A stretch of 64,000 nt of DNA from Halomonas fontilapidosi (GCF_014192285.1 NZ_JACHXQ010000001.1:372001-436000), one strand, 5' to 3'; shown: positions 19,010 through 27,326, counted from the stretch's first letter. Numbers and translations are program-made. Notes: a model not told the origin generated them from the sequence alone.

Positions 19010-19968
19010 GTCACTTCGCCTCGGGGCAGGTAGCGATCGTCCATCAGCCCCTCCAGGGACGATGGTGCTTCCAGCAGCCCGCTGGCGACCATGACCTCGT
19101 TGAGGGTCTCCGCCGCCGCCAGCAGGCGCCCCTCGGCGCCAAAGTAGTGGCGATTGCCCGCGACACCGGGAAGCTCCATGCCGGCGTAGGAGAGGCGAAC
19201 CTCATCGAAGGTCAGTCCACGCCAGGCAGCGATGCGGCGCATGGCATCCTCACGATTGACCCTCAGGTGGGCCAGACCGCGGAAGTGAGCCGCTACCAAG
19301 GCTTCGAGTGTTCGGGTTTGCCAACGCAGGCGATCGCGTCGGACCGCCAGCACATCGAGAATCATGTCGGGAAACTGGCTGCTGTCGAAGAGCGAGTGCG
19401 CCCCTTCGCGCCTCAGCTGGCTGGCGATCGGCTCGTAGGTCACGGCGCCGTCGATATCTCCCTGGCGCCAGGCGGCCAGTTGGCGATCCGGTGGCAGATC
19501 CACCACCTCGATCTCGCCCGCTTGTAGCCCCGCCGCCGCCAGCAGCTGATGCAGGACGAGGCTGCCCACGGCACTGCGCTCCACGGCCACTCGCCTGCCC
19601 GCCAATTCGGCGAGCGACGTAATCCCCGGCCTTGCCAGCACCATGTCGGCACCCACCGAATCATTGAACACCAGGATAACCGTGAGTGGCAGGCCCTCGC
19701 CGCGGGCCTTGAGCACTTCGTCCAGGGTCAGCGCCGCCCCATCCAGTTCACCGCGGCGCAATCCGGTCAGCGAGGCGCCGGCGTTGGCGCCACGCTGAAG
19801 CGACACGCCGCCTGGCAGCCAGCCGAACTCGCCCGCCAGGAAGAGTGACTCGTACCCCGGCCAGGGATGAAGGCCGAGCGTTAGATCATCACGCAGCGAG
19901 CAGGCCGACATCCAGAGCGGTAGGCTGGCCATGCCGGCCAGCCAGCCTAGACACTCTCGACGCTTCAT
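19006..19968 (-). CDS. NitT/TauT-type substrate-binding lipoprotein
   Basis: A 320-residue periplasmic binding protein of the SsuA/TauA/ThiY-like group: signal peptide with lipobox-like MSAC, then LGLHPWPGYESLFLAGEFGW, GRRVAVERSAVGSLVLHQLL and LPPDRQLAAWRQGDIDGAVTYEPIAS. The ATG at 19968 has a GGGAGG site. No permease or ATPase gene is next to it. Its only operon partner is the PhnD-PAS-GGDEF gene, which it overlaps by four bases. It therefore looks like a sensory binding protein rather than a transporter component. Ligand unknown; relatives bind nitrate, sulfonates, taurine or pyrimidine precursors. Confidence 0.85.
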   Translation of the reverse strand: MKRRECLGWLAGMASLPLWMSACSLRDDLTLGLHPWPGYESLFLAGEFGWLPGGVSLQRGANAGASLTGLRRGELDGAALTLDEVLKARGEGLPLTVILVFNDSVGADMVLARPGITSLAELAGRRVAVERSAVGSLVLHQLLAAAGLQAGEIEVVDLPPDRQLAAWRQGDIDGAVTYEPIASQLRREGAHSLFDSSQFPDMILDVLAVRRDRLRWQTRTLEALVAAHFRGLAHLRVNREDAMRRIAAWRGLTFDEVRLSYAGMELPGVAGNRHYFGAEGRLLAAAETLNEVMVASGLLEAPSSLEGLMDDRYLPRGEVT

Positions 19969-20220
19969 GCTCCCTCCCCTCATCCCGTGCCATGTTCAGT
20001 GATGTCATCGCGAACGACCACCCGGCCGCGCCGGTAACCTAACGTAAAAGCATGAAATACTACATTAAAAGACGTGTTAATGCGTCATGCCGGACGGAAA
20101 ACGCTTGAGGCATTGGTCGAAATGAGGATGAGATTCCAGCGATGCGCGCCACGGCAGTGCGACAAAAGGCGCGGGTCTCGCCGCTCCCCGGATGCTACAG
20201 CACGGCAGTTTGGGGACCAG

Positions 20221-20247
20221 TCAAGTTTCTTTCGCCTGGGCCGATGA
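20221..20247 (+). promoter_or_regulatory. Sigma-28 (FliA) promoter for chemoreceptor at 20290
   Basis: TCAA at 20221-20224, 15-base spacer, GCCGATGA at 20240-20247. Seven of eight -10 bases match. It is 42 bases upstream of the start codon. Confidence 0.75.
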
Positions 20248-20289
20248 ACCATAAGACAGCCCCTCCACAACAACAGCGGCGGAACTCCT

Positions 20290-21942
20290 ATGCTCTCACG
20301 CCTCAATCGCATCAACGTCAAGTACACCCTAGCCTTCATCGGGGTCGCCCTGGCATTGCTGGTTGTCTTTTCCGCCAGCACCCTGCTTGTGCACTCCATC
20401 AAGCAGCGCATGACGGAATTCAGCAGCGCCTTCAACCCCGCCATCTCCGCCGTACTGAACGCGGACCGCGACCTCTACCAGGCGCGCCTGGCCGAGCAGC
20501 AAGTGCTGGATGCCGACCCCGGCAGCGAGGTCGCCGAGACGCTGCGGGCGGAGTACCGGGAAAATGCCGACCAGGCCCGGGAGCGGATGCATGCCTTCCT
20601 CGACACCCTGAGCGGCTACCCGACCATTACCGATGCGCTGGGCGAGTTCGCGCCACGATTCGATGCGTGGGAGGAAGTCTCCTCGGCGGTCTTCGCACGT
20701 CACGCCGCGGGAGACATCGACGCCGCTGCCCAGCAGGCCAATGCCTCTCAGGCCGCCTTCGACGCCCTGCGCGAACTCTACAATATCGCCGGCGAGCGCG
20801 CCGACCAGGTCGGCCTGGCCCTCGAGGAGCAGACGCTGGCGAGCGTCGCCGCCCAGCAACGTTGGCTGGCAGCCTTCTCTGCCGTGGTGTTCCTGCTGGT
20901 ACTAGCGCTGGCCCTGGTGGGCCCGAACCTGATGTCGCGCGCCATTCGCCAGGTGAGCGAGCGCATTCGCGATATCACCCAGGGAGAAGGCGACCTGAGC
21001 GCCCGCATCGAGAGCCGGCGTGGCGACGAGATCGGCGTGCTGGCCCGCGAGTTCAACGCCTTCATCTCGCGCATGGACCGCAGCTTCCAGGCCGTTCGCG
21101 ACAGCGCACAGACCGTGGGCATGGCCTCCACCCAGATCGCCAGCGGCAGCGAGGACCTCGCCTCGCGCACCGAGCAGCAGGCCTCGGCGCTTCAGGAAAC
21201 CGCGGCCAGCATGGAAGAGATTTCCTCGATCGTGACCCAGAACAGTGATACCGCCCACCACGCCGACAGCGTTTCCAGCGCTGCCGCCGAGAAGGCCGAG
21301 AGCGGGATCGCCGAGGTAACGCACCTGGCCGAGATGATGCAGGCCCTCGAGACCAGCTCGCGCCGGGTCGGGGAGATCATCGAGGTGATCGACTCCATCG
21401 CCTTCCAGACCAATATCCTGGCCCTGAACGCCTCGGTGGAAGCGGCACGGGCCGGCGAGCACGGCAAGGGCTTCGCCGTGGTGGCAAGCGAGGTGCGCAC
21501 CCTGGCCAGTCGCAGCGCCCAGTCAGCCCAGCAGATCCGCGGCATGGTCGAGGAAATCCGCTCAGGCATCGCCGGCGGCGTTAGCCAGACCACGCGCAGC
21601 AAGGAAAGCATCGAAGCGACAGTCGGCGACATTCGCCGGCTGGCGGGCCTGATGAACGAGATCGCCCTGGCCGTCAAGGAGCAGGACGCCGGCATCCAGC
21701 AGGTGGGAACCGCCGTCACGCAGATGGATAGCGCCACCCAGCAGAATGTCAGCCTGGTCGCCGAAACCTCGAGTGCCGCCGCCGAGATGCAAGCCGCGGC
21801 GCAGCGGCTGATCGATATGGTCACCGCCTTCAAGCTCAGTGAGGACAGCGCCAGCCAGGTCCATCACCTCGCGCAGGATACGGCGCCGGCTAACGCCAGC
21901 CAGGACGAGGCCGCCTGGTTACCGCAGCGGGCCACCGCCTGA
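20290..21942 (+). CDS. Methyl-accepting chemotaxis protein (4HB/HAMP type)
   Basis: A 550-residue classical chemoreceptor: membrane helix 1 (about 10-33), a periplasmic four-helix bundle (about 35-195, helical with many Glu/Ala/Gln), helix 2 (about 197-220), HAMP (about 220-270), and a cytoplasmic signalling domain with methylation helices (ASRTEQQASALQETAASMEE) and the hairpin tip [21 protein letters not shown] near 375-400. The extreme C-terminus has no xWxxF docking peptide. A sigma-28-type promoter sits just upstream. The ligand cannot be read from the four-helix-bundle sequence. Confidence 0.95.
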   Translation: MLSRLNRINVKYTLAFIGVALALLVVFSASTLLVHSIKQRMTEFSSAFNPAISAVLNADRDLYQARLAEQQVLDADPGSEVAETLRAEYRENADQARERMHAFLDTLSGYPTITDALGEFAPRFDAWEEVSSAVFARHAAGDIDAAAQQANASQAAFDALRELYNIAGERADQVGLALEEQTLASVAAQQRWLAAFSAVVFLLVLALALVGPNLMSRAIRQVSERIRDITQGEGDLSARIESRRGDEIGVLAREFNAFISRMDRSFQAVRDSAQTVGMASTQIASGSEDLASRTEQQASALQETAASMEEISSIVTQNSDTAHHADSVSSAAAEKAESGIAEVTHLAEMMQALETSSRRVGEIIEVIDSIAFQTNILALNASVEAARAGEHGKGFAVVASEVRTLASRSAQSAQQIRGMVEEIRSGIAGGVSQTTRSKESIEATVGDIRRLAGLMNEIALAVKEQDAGIQQVGTAVTQMDSATQQNVSLVAETSSAAAEMQAAAQRLIDMVTAFKLSEDSASQVHHLAQDTAPANASQDEAAWLPQRATA

Positions 21943-21994
21943 CGCCTCGCTGTCAGGTTCTACCCCAGGGCCAGTGATCGACGCATCGCGTCGG

Positions 21995-22654
21995 TCACTC
22001 GCTGCGGCAGAAGGGCCAGATCTCGAGCAGGCCGTCGCAGCGAAACTCCGCCTCGCAAGCGGCGAGCTGACGGCGATAGCGCGAATCGGTGGTGGCCACC
22101 TGGCGAGCGGCGCGCTTTACGGCAGGCTTGCCGCGCCAGCTGCCGCGCCGATAGCCGCCCTGCCCCTCGTGGTACGCGAGGTACAGGTGCTCGGGATTGT
22201 GCAGCGAGACCCCTGTCATGCGTCGGGTGCGGGCGTTGTACCAGCCGATGAAGTCAGTGGCGTGCTTCATGTGGGTGCGCCGTGCAAACAGCCGGCCGGC
22301 GTCGTCCTCGTACTCCCCCCACACCGGGTCCTGGGCCTGGGCGTAGCCGTAGGCCGACGACGGCCGCGTCCAGGGAATGAAGCCCAGCAGCCTGGTCCGG
22401 GGCGGCTTCACATGGCTGCGAAAGCTGGATTCGCGTTCGATGATGGCCATCTGGGTGGCGATGGGGGTGCCCCACTTTTCCTGGGAGTCACGCGCATAAT
22501 CGTACCAGTCGGGCTGCTCGCGAAAGATCTCGCAGACGTTCGACTGACGCTCGGGCGGCGCCGGGGCCAGCATGGCGCAGCCGGTGAGCATCACCGACAG
22601 ACCCAACGCCATCAGGGGCCGGAGGTAGGCCATTCGGCAAACTGCAACTCGCAT
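21995..22654 (-). CDS. Lytic transglycosylase-like (SLT) lipoprotein
   Basis: A 219-residue lipoprotein: signal peptide ending in lipobox LTGC (Cys26), then a lysozyme-like SLT domain. The catalytic Glu is in IIERESSFRSH (E75), followed by the family pattern SAYGYAQAQDPVW and a C-terminal YHEGQGGYRRG with WRGKPAVKRAARQV. Such enzymes cut the glycan strand to form 1,6-anhydro-muropeptides, often to let large machines cross the wall. The start at 22654 is chosen to give a compact signal peptide; an ATG at 22633 is also possible. Its position between chemoreceptors and flagellar genes makes wall remodelling for motility plausible but unproven. Confidence 0.85.
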   Translation of the reverse strand: MRVAVCRMAYLRPLMALGLSVMLTGCAMLAPAPPERQSNVCEIFREQPDWYDYARDSQEKWGTPIATQMAIIERESSFRSHVKPPRTRLLGFIPWTRPSSAYGYAQAQDPVWGEYEDDAGRLFARRTHMKHATDFIGWYNARTRRMTGVSLHNPEHLYLAYHEGQGGYRRGSWRGKPAVKRAARQVATTDSRYRRQLAACEAEFRCDGLLEIWPFCRSE

Positions 22655-22813
22655 GATCGTTGAACGCCTCTCACAGGAAATCGAGCCGATGGGAATCGGC
22701 ACCGGGGCGGCTCGGGGCCCGGCAGCCTCCCCTCGAAGAGTACCGATCACCCCGTCGCTACGCCTCTCATGCAGCGTACCGCGGGTAGCGGGCCTGCTCC
22801 ACCCGCCGGCACT

Positions 22814-23119
22814 TCAGAAGTACCATGACACCCCAAGGCTCACCTCGTGGGCATCGTCGTCGCCCTCTACTCCGGCGCGCAGGTCGAGCGCCTTGCCCAG
22901 GGCCAAGCGGTGCTGGAGCTGCCAGCGGGTACGGCGGCCAGCCTCGCCCTTAGGCGCATCCACATGCGAGACCTGCACCAGGCTGCGCTGATGGGCACTC
23001 CAGCTACTGAGCACGCCGAGCTGCGCCATGGGGACGGCTGAACCAGCAGCTGCTCGTTGCGAGCGCGAAGGTAGGTGACATGGGAAAGCTTGAACCGGGG
23101 CTATGTGGGCGGGCAGCAA
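22814..23119 (-). pseudogene. C-terminal fragment of an outer-membrane barrel protein
   Basis: The last 70 residues (from about MAQLGVLSSWSAHQRSLVQV to DLRAGVEGDDDAHEVSLGVSWYF) alternate polar and hydrophobic residues. They end in an aromatic strand with terminal Phe, the signature recognised by the Bam machinery. The part encoded before about 23030 does not look like the rest and there is no signal peptide, so this appears to be the 3' end of a truncated gene. The specific family cannot be named. Confidence 0.4.
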
Positions 23120-23179
23120 TGACGTTGCCAGCAGCTACGGGAGTGGGGGCAGGCTGCGCCCCACTCAAGCCGACCGATC

Positions 23180-23563
23180 TCAGCGGAACAGGCCGGTCTT
23201 GTGGCTCACATCGGAGTTGGACATGGAGTAGCGATGCACGACATCGTCTTCATCGAAGAGAATCGTCAGATCCTTCTTCTTACCGGAGGCAGAGGAGCCG
23301 AACAGGTTGACGACCGGCACGAAATTGATGGCATCAGCTGACACCTCGGAGAGGCTGTACTCCCAGATTTCCATGCCGCCGTCGGTGAAGCTGGTGTCCA
23401 TCGGCGAGCCGAACCGCTCCCGAACTTCTACCTGGGTGGTAACCCCTTCGGTAATGACCTCGGATACACTGGCCTCATCCTGGCCCTAGAGCGACTGATT
23501 GCCACTGGAAGCACATCCAGCAAGAACCAGCAGAGAGCATGCGACGACGATATTCTTCAACAT
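23180..23563 (-). pseudogene. BamE/SmpA-like lipoprotein interrupted by an in-frame TAG
   Basis: From an ATG at 23563 with an AGGAAA site, the frame encodes a lipoprotein signal (MLKNIVVACSLLVLAGC, Cys17) and ASSGNQSL. It then meets a TAG at 23488-23486 (codon 26) and continues open for another 101 codons. The continuation (VSEVITEGVTTQVEVRERFG, EIWEYSLSEVS, VVNLFGSSASGKKKDLTILF, VVHRYSMSNSDVS) resembles the SmpA/OmlA (BamE-like) domain, where such small lipoproteins stabilise outer-membrane proteins. Everything else looks intact, so the mutation may be recent, a sequencing error, or suppressed. A strong sigma-28-type promoter precedes the gene, tying it to flagellar expression. Confidence 0.75.
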
Positions 23564-23618
23564 GATAATTTCCTGTTGCGATAGTTATGACAGTGCCCAC
23601 TTCCATGGGGCAGACAAT

Positions 23619-23645
23619 CTATCGGCCGTCAGCGCCACAGCTTTA
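23619..23645 (-). promoter_or_regulatory. Sigma-28 (FliA) promoter for the BamE-like lipoprotein
   Basis: Minus strand: TAAA (23645-23642), 15-base spacer, GCCGATAG (23626-23619). Seven of eight -10 bases match. It is 56 bases before the ATG at 23563. Confidence 0.8.
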
Positions 23646-23678
23646 GGCCCCAGCATACTCGCCACCTCATAAAGCCAG

Positions 23679-23895
23679 CTATGACCCCTTAATGTTGTGA
23701 TGGGGTAGCATCGCCAGCGTATGCGCCCGCTGCTGGTTCACGGCATCATCCAGAATCGCCAGCAGCTTGTGGTAATCCGTCGACATCTTGGTCTCCATGC
23801 CGGTGGCCTCGAAGCGATCGAGGGTGTGCTGAGTATCGTCGATGACAGCTTGAAGCTCATCAATGACGAGCTGATGCTCATTCTCGGTCGTCGCG
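23679..23895 (-). pseudogene. Out-of-frame continuation of the unknown gene at 23896-24243
   Basis: Immediately after the stop of the preceding gene, another frame stays open for about 70 codons. It encodes DATTENEHQLVIDELQAVID and FEATGMETKMSTDYHKLLAI, ending in AMLPHHNIKGS at a TAG at 23679. It has no good start codon near its beginning (the first ATG is well inside). Its Glu/Asp/His-rich helical character matches the preceding protein. Removing one T in the AGTTGAC at the junction would fuse the two into a protein of about 187 residues. A real frameshift mutation, a sequencing error or programmed shifting would all fit. Confidence 0.45.
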
Positions 23896-24243
23896 TCAAC
23901 TTACGTGCAGTTCATAGGCGCGACGATACAAATTCCTTGCGCTCTCAATGGCCACGGCTTCTGACTGATCCAGCGCCAGTATCGGCGTCGTGAATCGCCT
24001 GTGCCCCTCCGCTGCTGCCTTGAGCTGGTCGTGATAGCGCGTAAGAAGGTGATCCATATTCAGCTTGATCATCGTCATCTCCAGCTCGAATTCCTGCTGG
24101 AGAATGATCAGCCTGCGACGCTGCTCATAATCTTCGGACTGCTCAATACGCGCTTTGAGCGTATTATCGACCAGATGACGCGTGGCCTTGAGCTTGGGCA
24201 GCACGTCGCGAATTAACTCTCTCGCGTCAATCTGTTCCTTCAT
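23896..24243 (-). CDS. Unknown helical protein downstream of flagellin
   Basis: A 115-residue, mostly helical, charged protein (MKEQIDARELIRDVLPKLKA, IEQSEDYEQRRRLIILQQEF, EMTMIKLNMDHLLTRYHDQL). No signal peptide, membrane segment or recognised family. It begins 111 bases after fliC on the same strand, beyond the fliC terminator, where fliS or fliT might be expected. The size is similar to those chaperones but I see no convincing FliS or FliT motif. The frame appears to continue in another frame after its stop (see the entry at 23679-23895). Confidence 0.5.
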   Translation of the reverse strand: MKEQIDARELIRDVLPKLKATRHLVDNTLKARIEQSEDYEQRRRLIILQQEFELEMTMIKLNMDHLLTRYHDQLKAAAEGHRRFTTPILALDQSEAVAIESARNLYRRAYELHVS

Positions 24244-24267
24244 ATACCACCATATGCACTAATGATG

Positions 24268-24301
24268 ATAAAAACCGGCCCCACGATGGGAGCCGGTTTT
24301 A
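24268..24301 (-). terminator. fliC terminator
   Basis: On the minus strand AAAACCGGC pairs with GCCGGTTTTT around TCCCATCGTGGG, giving a strong stem and a T-run just past fliC. A second hairpin built from AGGGGAAG and CTTCCCC lies at about 24307-24330, between this and the stop codon. Confidence 0.9.
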
Positions 24302-24354
24302 TGCGAACCAAGGGGAAGAGCGCCTTCCCCAAGGGTTGACGCAAGGACTTCAGA

Positions 24355-25584
24355 TTAACCCAGCAGAGACAGGACGTTCTGCGGGATCTGGTTGGCCTGA
24401 GCGAGGACGGAAGTACCGGCCTGCTGCAGGATCTGAGACTTGGTCATGTTCGCCACTTCCACTGCATAGTCGGCATCTTCGATGCGCGAACGAGCGGCAG
24501 ACAGGTTAGTCTCGTTGGTCTGCAGGTTGGTGATGGCAGATTCGAAACGGTTCTGAATGGCACCAAGATCGGAGCGCAGGCTATCAACATCACTCAGAGC
24601 AGAGTCCAGCTTTTCAAGCGGATCAGCAGTCGCTGCACCAGTGAAATCCGTTGCGGTTGCAATGGCAGCTGTATCATCAAACGGAGCAGTTACGGTAACC
24701 AAATCACCATCCGCATTCTCAGTGTAACCAGTCACAGTACCTGCATCATTGTAAGCAACTTTAACAGCAAAGTCTGTACCACCGGCAGTACCACCAAGGT
24801 CCCCACCAGTAACGACATTTACTGCACCAGAGCTCGGATCCATAGCAGCATAATTCTCACCTTTGTACTCGACTACGTAGTCGGCTGTTGAAGCGCCGGC
24901 TTGAGTAAGAACGTTCCTATAAGTCAGGTCTTCAGCACTAACTTCTTCACCAAGCTGAGTCGAAAGAGTAGTAGCAGCTGTACTAAGGTCGACTTCAGTG
25001 GTAGCGGCAGCACCATCGCTGAGCTGAGTAATAGCCTCACTTGTCTTAAGAGAAGCCTTTTCAACTGAGAAACCAGACAGACCAAGGGTGTCGCGATTGA
25101 TTTCTTTTAGAGCAACAGTGATTTGCTCATCATCATTGGCCCCTACCTGAATCTCGAGACCAGTATCCTTAGAAAGGACTTTAGTTCCATTGAAATCAGT
25201 CTGCTCGGCAATCCGGTCAATCTCATCCAAGCGCTGATTGATTTCATCTTGAATGGAGGTTAGGTCGTCAGAAGAATTGGTGCCATTCTGAGCCTGAACG
25301 CTCAGCTCACGAACACGCTGCAGGTTATCGTTTACTTGATTCAGTGCACCTTCTGCAGTCTGGGCGACGGAGATGCCGTCGTTGGCGTTACGCTGCGCCT
25401 GAGACAGACCTGTGATCTGGCTGCTCATGCGGTTGGCGATGGCCTGACCGGCCGCATCATCCTTAGCGCTGTTGATGCGCAGGCCGGAGGAGAGACGCTC
25501 CATGCTGGTCTGCAGGCTGTTCTGGGACTTGGACAGGTTCTGCTGCCCGATCATGGAGGTAATGTTGGTATTGATCACTGACAT
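24355..25584 (-). CDS. fliC: Flagellin
   Basis: The 409-residue filament subunit, exported by the flagellar type III system. The conserved N-terminal D0/D1 region starts MSVINTNITSMIGQQNLSKS and includes LQRVRELSVQAQNGTNS, the segment that contacts TLR5 in beta/gamma flagellins. The C-terminal D1/D0 region (LDSALSDVDSLRSDLGAIQN, DADYAVEVANMTKSQILQQA, IPQNVLSLLG) is also intact. The middle (about 165-320) is short, low in complexity and lower in GC than the ends, as expected of the exposed variable domain. A sigma-28 promoter lies at 25691-25717 and a terminator at 24268-24301, so it is probably monocistronic and highly expressed. Confidence 0.98.
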   Translation of the reverse strand: MSVINTNITSMIGQQNLSKSQNSLQTSMERLSSGLRINSAKDDAAGQAIANRMSSQITGLSQAQRNANDGISVAQTAEGALNQVNDNLQRVRELSVQAQNGTNSSDDLTSIQDEINQRLDEIDRIAEQTDFNGTKVLSKDTGLEIQVGANDDEQITVALKEINRDTLGLSGFSVEKASLKTSEAITQLSDGAAATTEVDLSTAATTLSTQLGEEVSAEDLTYRNVLTQAGASTADYVVEYKGENYAAMDPSSGAVNVVTGGDLGGTAGGTDFAVKVAYNDAGTVTGYTENADGDLVTVTAPFDDTAAIATATDFTGAATADPLEKLDSALSDVDSLRSDLGAIQNRFESAITNLQTNETNLSAARSRIEDADYAVEVANMTKSQILQQAGTSVLAQANQIPQNVLSLLG

Positions 25585-25690
25585 GGTGTGATTCCTTCCA
25601 AGCTGTTGGGGCTCCAGTGGCGGGCCCGCTGCGATGGGTGTTCAAGGCCCAGCGGGCCTGCCACAACGGCGCCGTTGGCCGTTACTCTCT

Positions 25691-25717
25691 ATAACGGCGC
25701 CTGAAGGATGAACTTTA
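25691..25717 (-). promoter_or_regulatory. Sigma-28 (FliA) promoter for fliC
   Basis: Minus strand: TAAA (25717-25714), 15-base spacer, GCCGTTAT (25698-25691). Six of eight -10 bases match. It lies 107 bases before the fliC start. Confidence 0.8.
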
Positions 25718-25790
25718 GGGAAAGTCACCACTTTCTTGCCGCTGTAGCGCGGCGCTCTTGACACGACACAATGCAAAGCAGCGGCCAGAC

Positions 25791-25824
25791 GACATCGCCC
25801 CGGCCGAATGGCCGGGGCGATGTC
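25791..25824 (-). terminator. Perfect 15-bp hairpin after fliD
   Basis: A perfectly paired 15-base stem (25791-25805 with 25810-25824) and a four-base loop, 21 bases beyond the fliD stop. No T-run follows on either strand, so it may act as an RNA 3'-end stabiliser or a Rho-assisted terminator rather than an intrinsic one. Confidence 0.5.
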
Positions 25825-25844
25825 AGGGAGGGGTGGGGCGAGAC

Positions 25845-27278
25845 TTAGTCGCGCCCGAGCTGGGCGTTCAGCGAGTCGAACTGCTGTATCAGGTAGGTGC
25901 TGGTCTGGTTCATGCTGGCGATCATGCTGTCCAGCTGGGCGAACTGCGAACGGTAACGCTCGACGGTGCGCTCCACGCTCGCCTCCATGCGGGTATAGCG
26001 CTCACCCAGGCTCTCGACGCGGTTCTCGGCCCCCTCGATGGCGTTGCTGAGGGTGCCATTGTCGTCGAGCATGCGCTCCAGGGTGGCGTTGAAGGTGCCG
26101 GCCATGCCGGTCTCCTCGCTGTCGCCGGCGAAGAATGCTGCAACCTCGCCAGGTGACTCGGCGATGGCGGCATCCAGCGCCGCCTCGTCAACCTCCAGGC
26201 GCCCTTCCTTGTCGAGGGAGATCCCCAGGTCGGAGAGCAGCGAGAACTCGCCACCCGGCACGGCGCTGGTAAGGTCGCGCACCATGCGCGACTCCAGGGT
26301 ACGCACGGTGCGATCGCCGATCAGCTCACCGGAAGAAGAACCGTCGTTGCCCGGCTTCGTCATGCGACCGATGGTGGACTGAAGCTCGTTGTAGGCAGAG
26401 ACCCACTTGTTAACCGCCTCCTTCACCGAGCCGTCATCTCGGCTGACGGTGACGCCAAGAGTGCTGCCCTCGGCCTCAGGGCTCAGCGTCAGGCTCACCC
26501 CTTGGATGGCCTCCTCCATGGTGTTGGTGGGGCTGGTAATGGTGATGCCGTTGATATCCAGCTCGGCGTCGTTGCCGGGGCGCAGGGTAGCGGTATCCTC
26601 AGCGAGCGGAACCGGGTTCGCAGAAGCCGTGTCTTTGTTCCCGAACTCGAACCCCACCAACGAGGCCTCGGCACCCGTCTCGCGGGAACTCAACGCCAGG
26701 CGATAGCCGGAGCCATCGTTGATAATGGAAGCATCGACGCCGGCTGCCTCGTTGGCGTTGATGGCATCGCGCACCGCTTCCAGGCTGCTGCCGGCAGCGA
26801 ACTCCATGGTCACGCTGGTGCCGGTAGGGCTGGCAGCGGGGTCGAAGCTGCCGTCGGTGTCAGAGTAAGCGGCGCCGAAGTCCAGGGTAAGGGTGGTGTC
26901 CTCGGTGAACAGCGCTTCATCCGGCGAGTAAGTCGCGTCGGTGGCCTGGGTCGCCAGAGTGCCGGCGGTGGCGAGACGATTGACCGTGACGTCATAACGA
27001 CCGGGGCTTGCGGCTTCGCTGGCAGAGGCGCTGAGCCCCTCGCCCTGCACGCTGGCCGAGAGCTTCTGGAACAGCGCCGAGTCATTCAACCCCACGGCGG
27101 CGCTCTGCAGCTTGTTGACGCCGGTCTGCAGCCTGCCATAAGCGGAGATCCTGGCCTCCTGCTGCACCTTCTGCTGGGTAATCGGCTGCAGCTTCTGACG
27201 CTCGGCCGAGCGCAGCTGGTCCAGCAAGCCATTGAGATCCAGGCCGGAACCGATGCCGAGAGATGAAATGCTAGCCAT
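25845..27278 (-). CDS. fliD: Flagellar filament cap protein
   Basis: The 477-residue filament cap, which sits at the tip and folds incoming flagellin. The start MASISSLGIGSGLDLNGLLD and the C-terminal helical region (TFNATLERMLDDNGTLSNAI, MEASVERTVERYRSQFAQLD, SMNQTSTYLIQQFDSLNAQL) are standard FliD_N and FliD_C domains. The central part (about 110-240) is variable. It is upstream of fliC on the same strand but has its own sigma-28 promoter and a hairpin after it. No fliS follows, so export chaperones must lie elsewhere or be the unknown gene after fliC. Confidence 0.97.
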   Translation of the reverse strand: MASISSLGIGSGLDLNGLLDQLRSAERQKLQPITQQKVQQEARISAYGRLQTGVNKLQSAAVGLNDSALFQKLSASVQGEGLSASASEAASPGRYDVTVNRLATAGTLATQATDATYSPDEALFTEDTTLTLDFGAAYSDTDGSFDPAASPTGTSVTMEFAAGSSLEAVRDAINANEAAGVDASIINDGSGYRLALSSRETGAEASLVGFEFGNKDTASANPVPLAEDTATLRPGNDAELDINGITITSPTNTMEEAIQGVSLTLSPEAEGSTLGVTVSRDDGSVKEAVNKWVSAYNELQSTIGRMTKPGNDGSSSGELIGDRTVRTLESRMVRDLTSAVPGGEFSLLSDLGISLDKEGRLEVDEAALDAAIAESPGEVAAFFAGDSEETGMAGTFNATLERMLDDNGTLSNAIEGAENRVESLGERYTRMEASVERTVERYRSQFAQLDSMIASMNQTSTYLIQQFDSLNAQLGRD

Positions 27279-27326
27279 GCGATGCCCCTTGTCGAGCGCC
27301 TAAGCGAATGATGCGTGATTTAGCCA

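Noticed and set aside
20060-20100. TAAA ... GCCGGACG as a sigma-28 promoter
   Set aside because: Spacer of about 19 bases and a poor -10; a much better site lies at 20221-20247.
23896-24243. Calling this gene fliS or fliT
   Set aside because: Size and place fit, but I see none of the conserved FliS N-terminal or FliT motifs, and the product seems longer when the frameshift is repaired.
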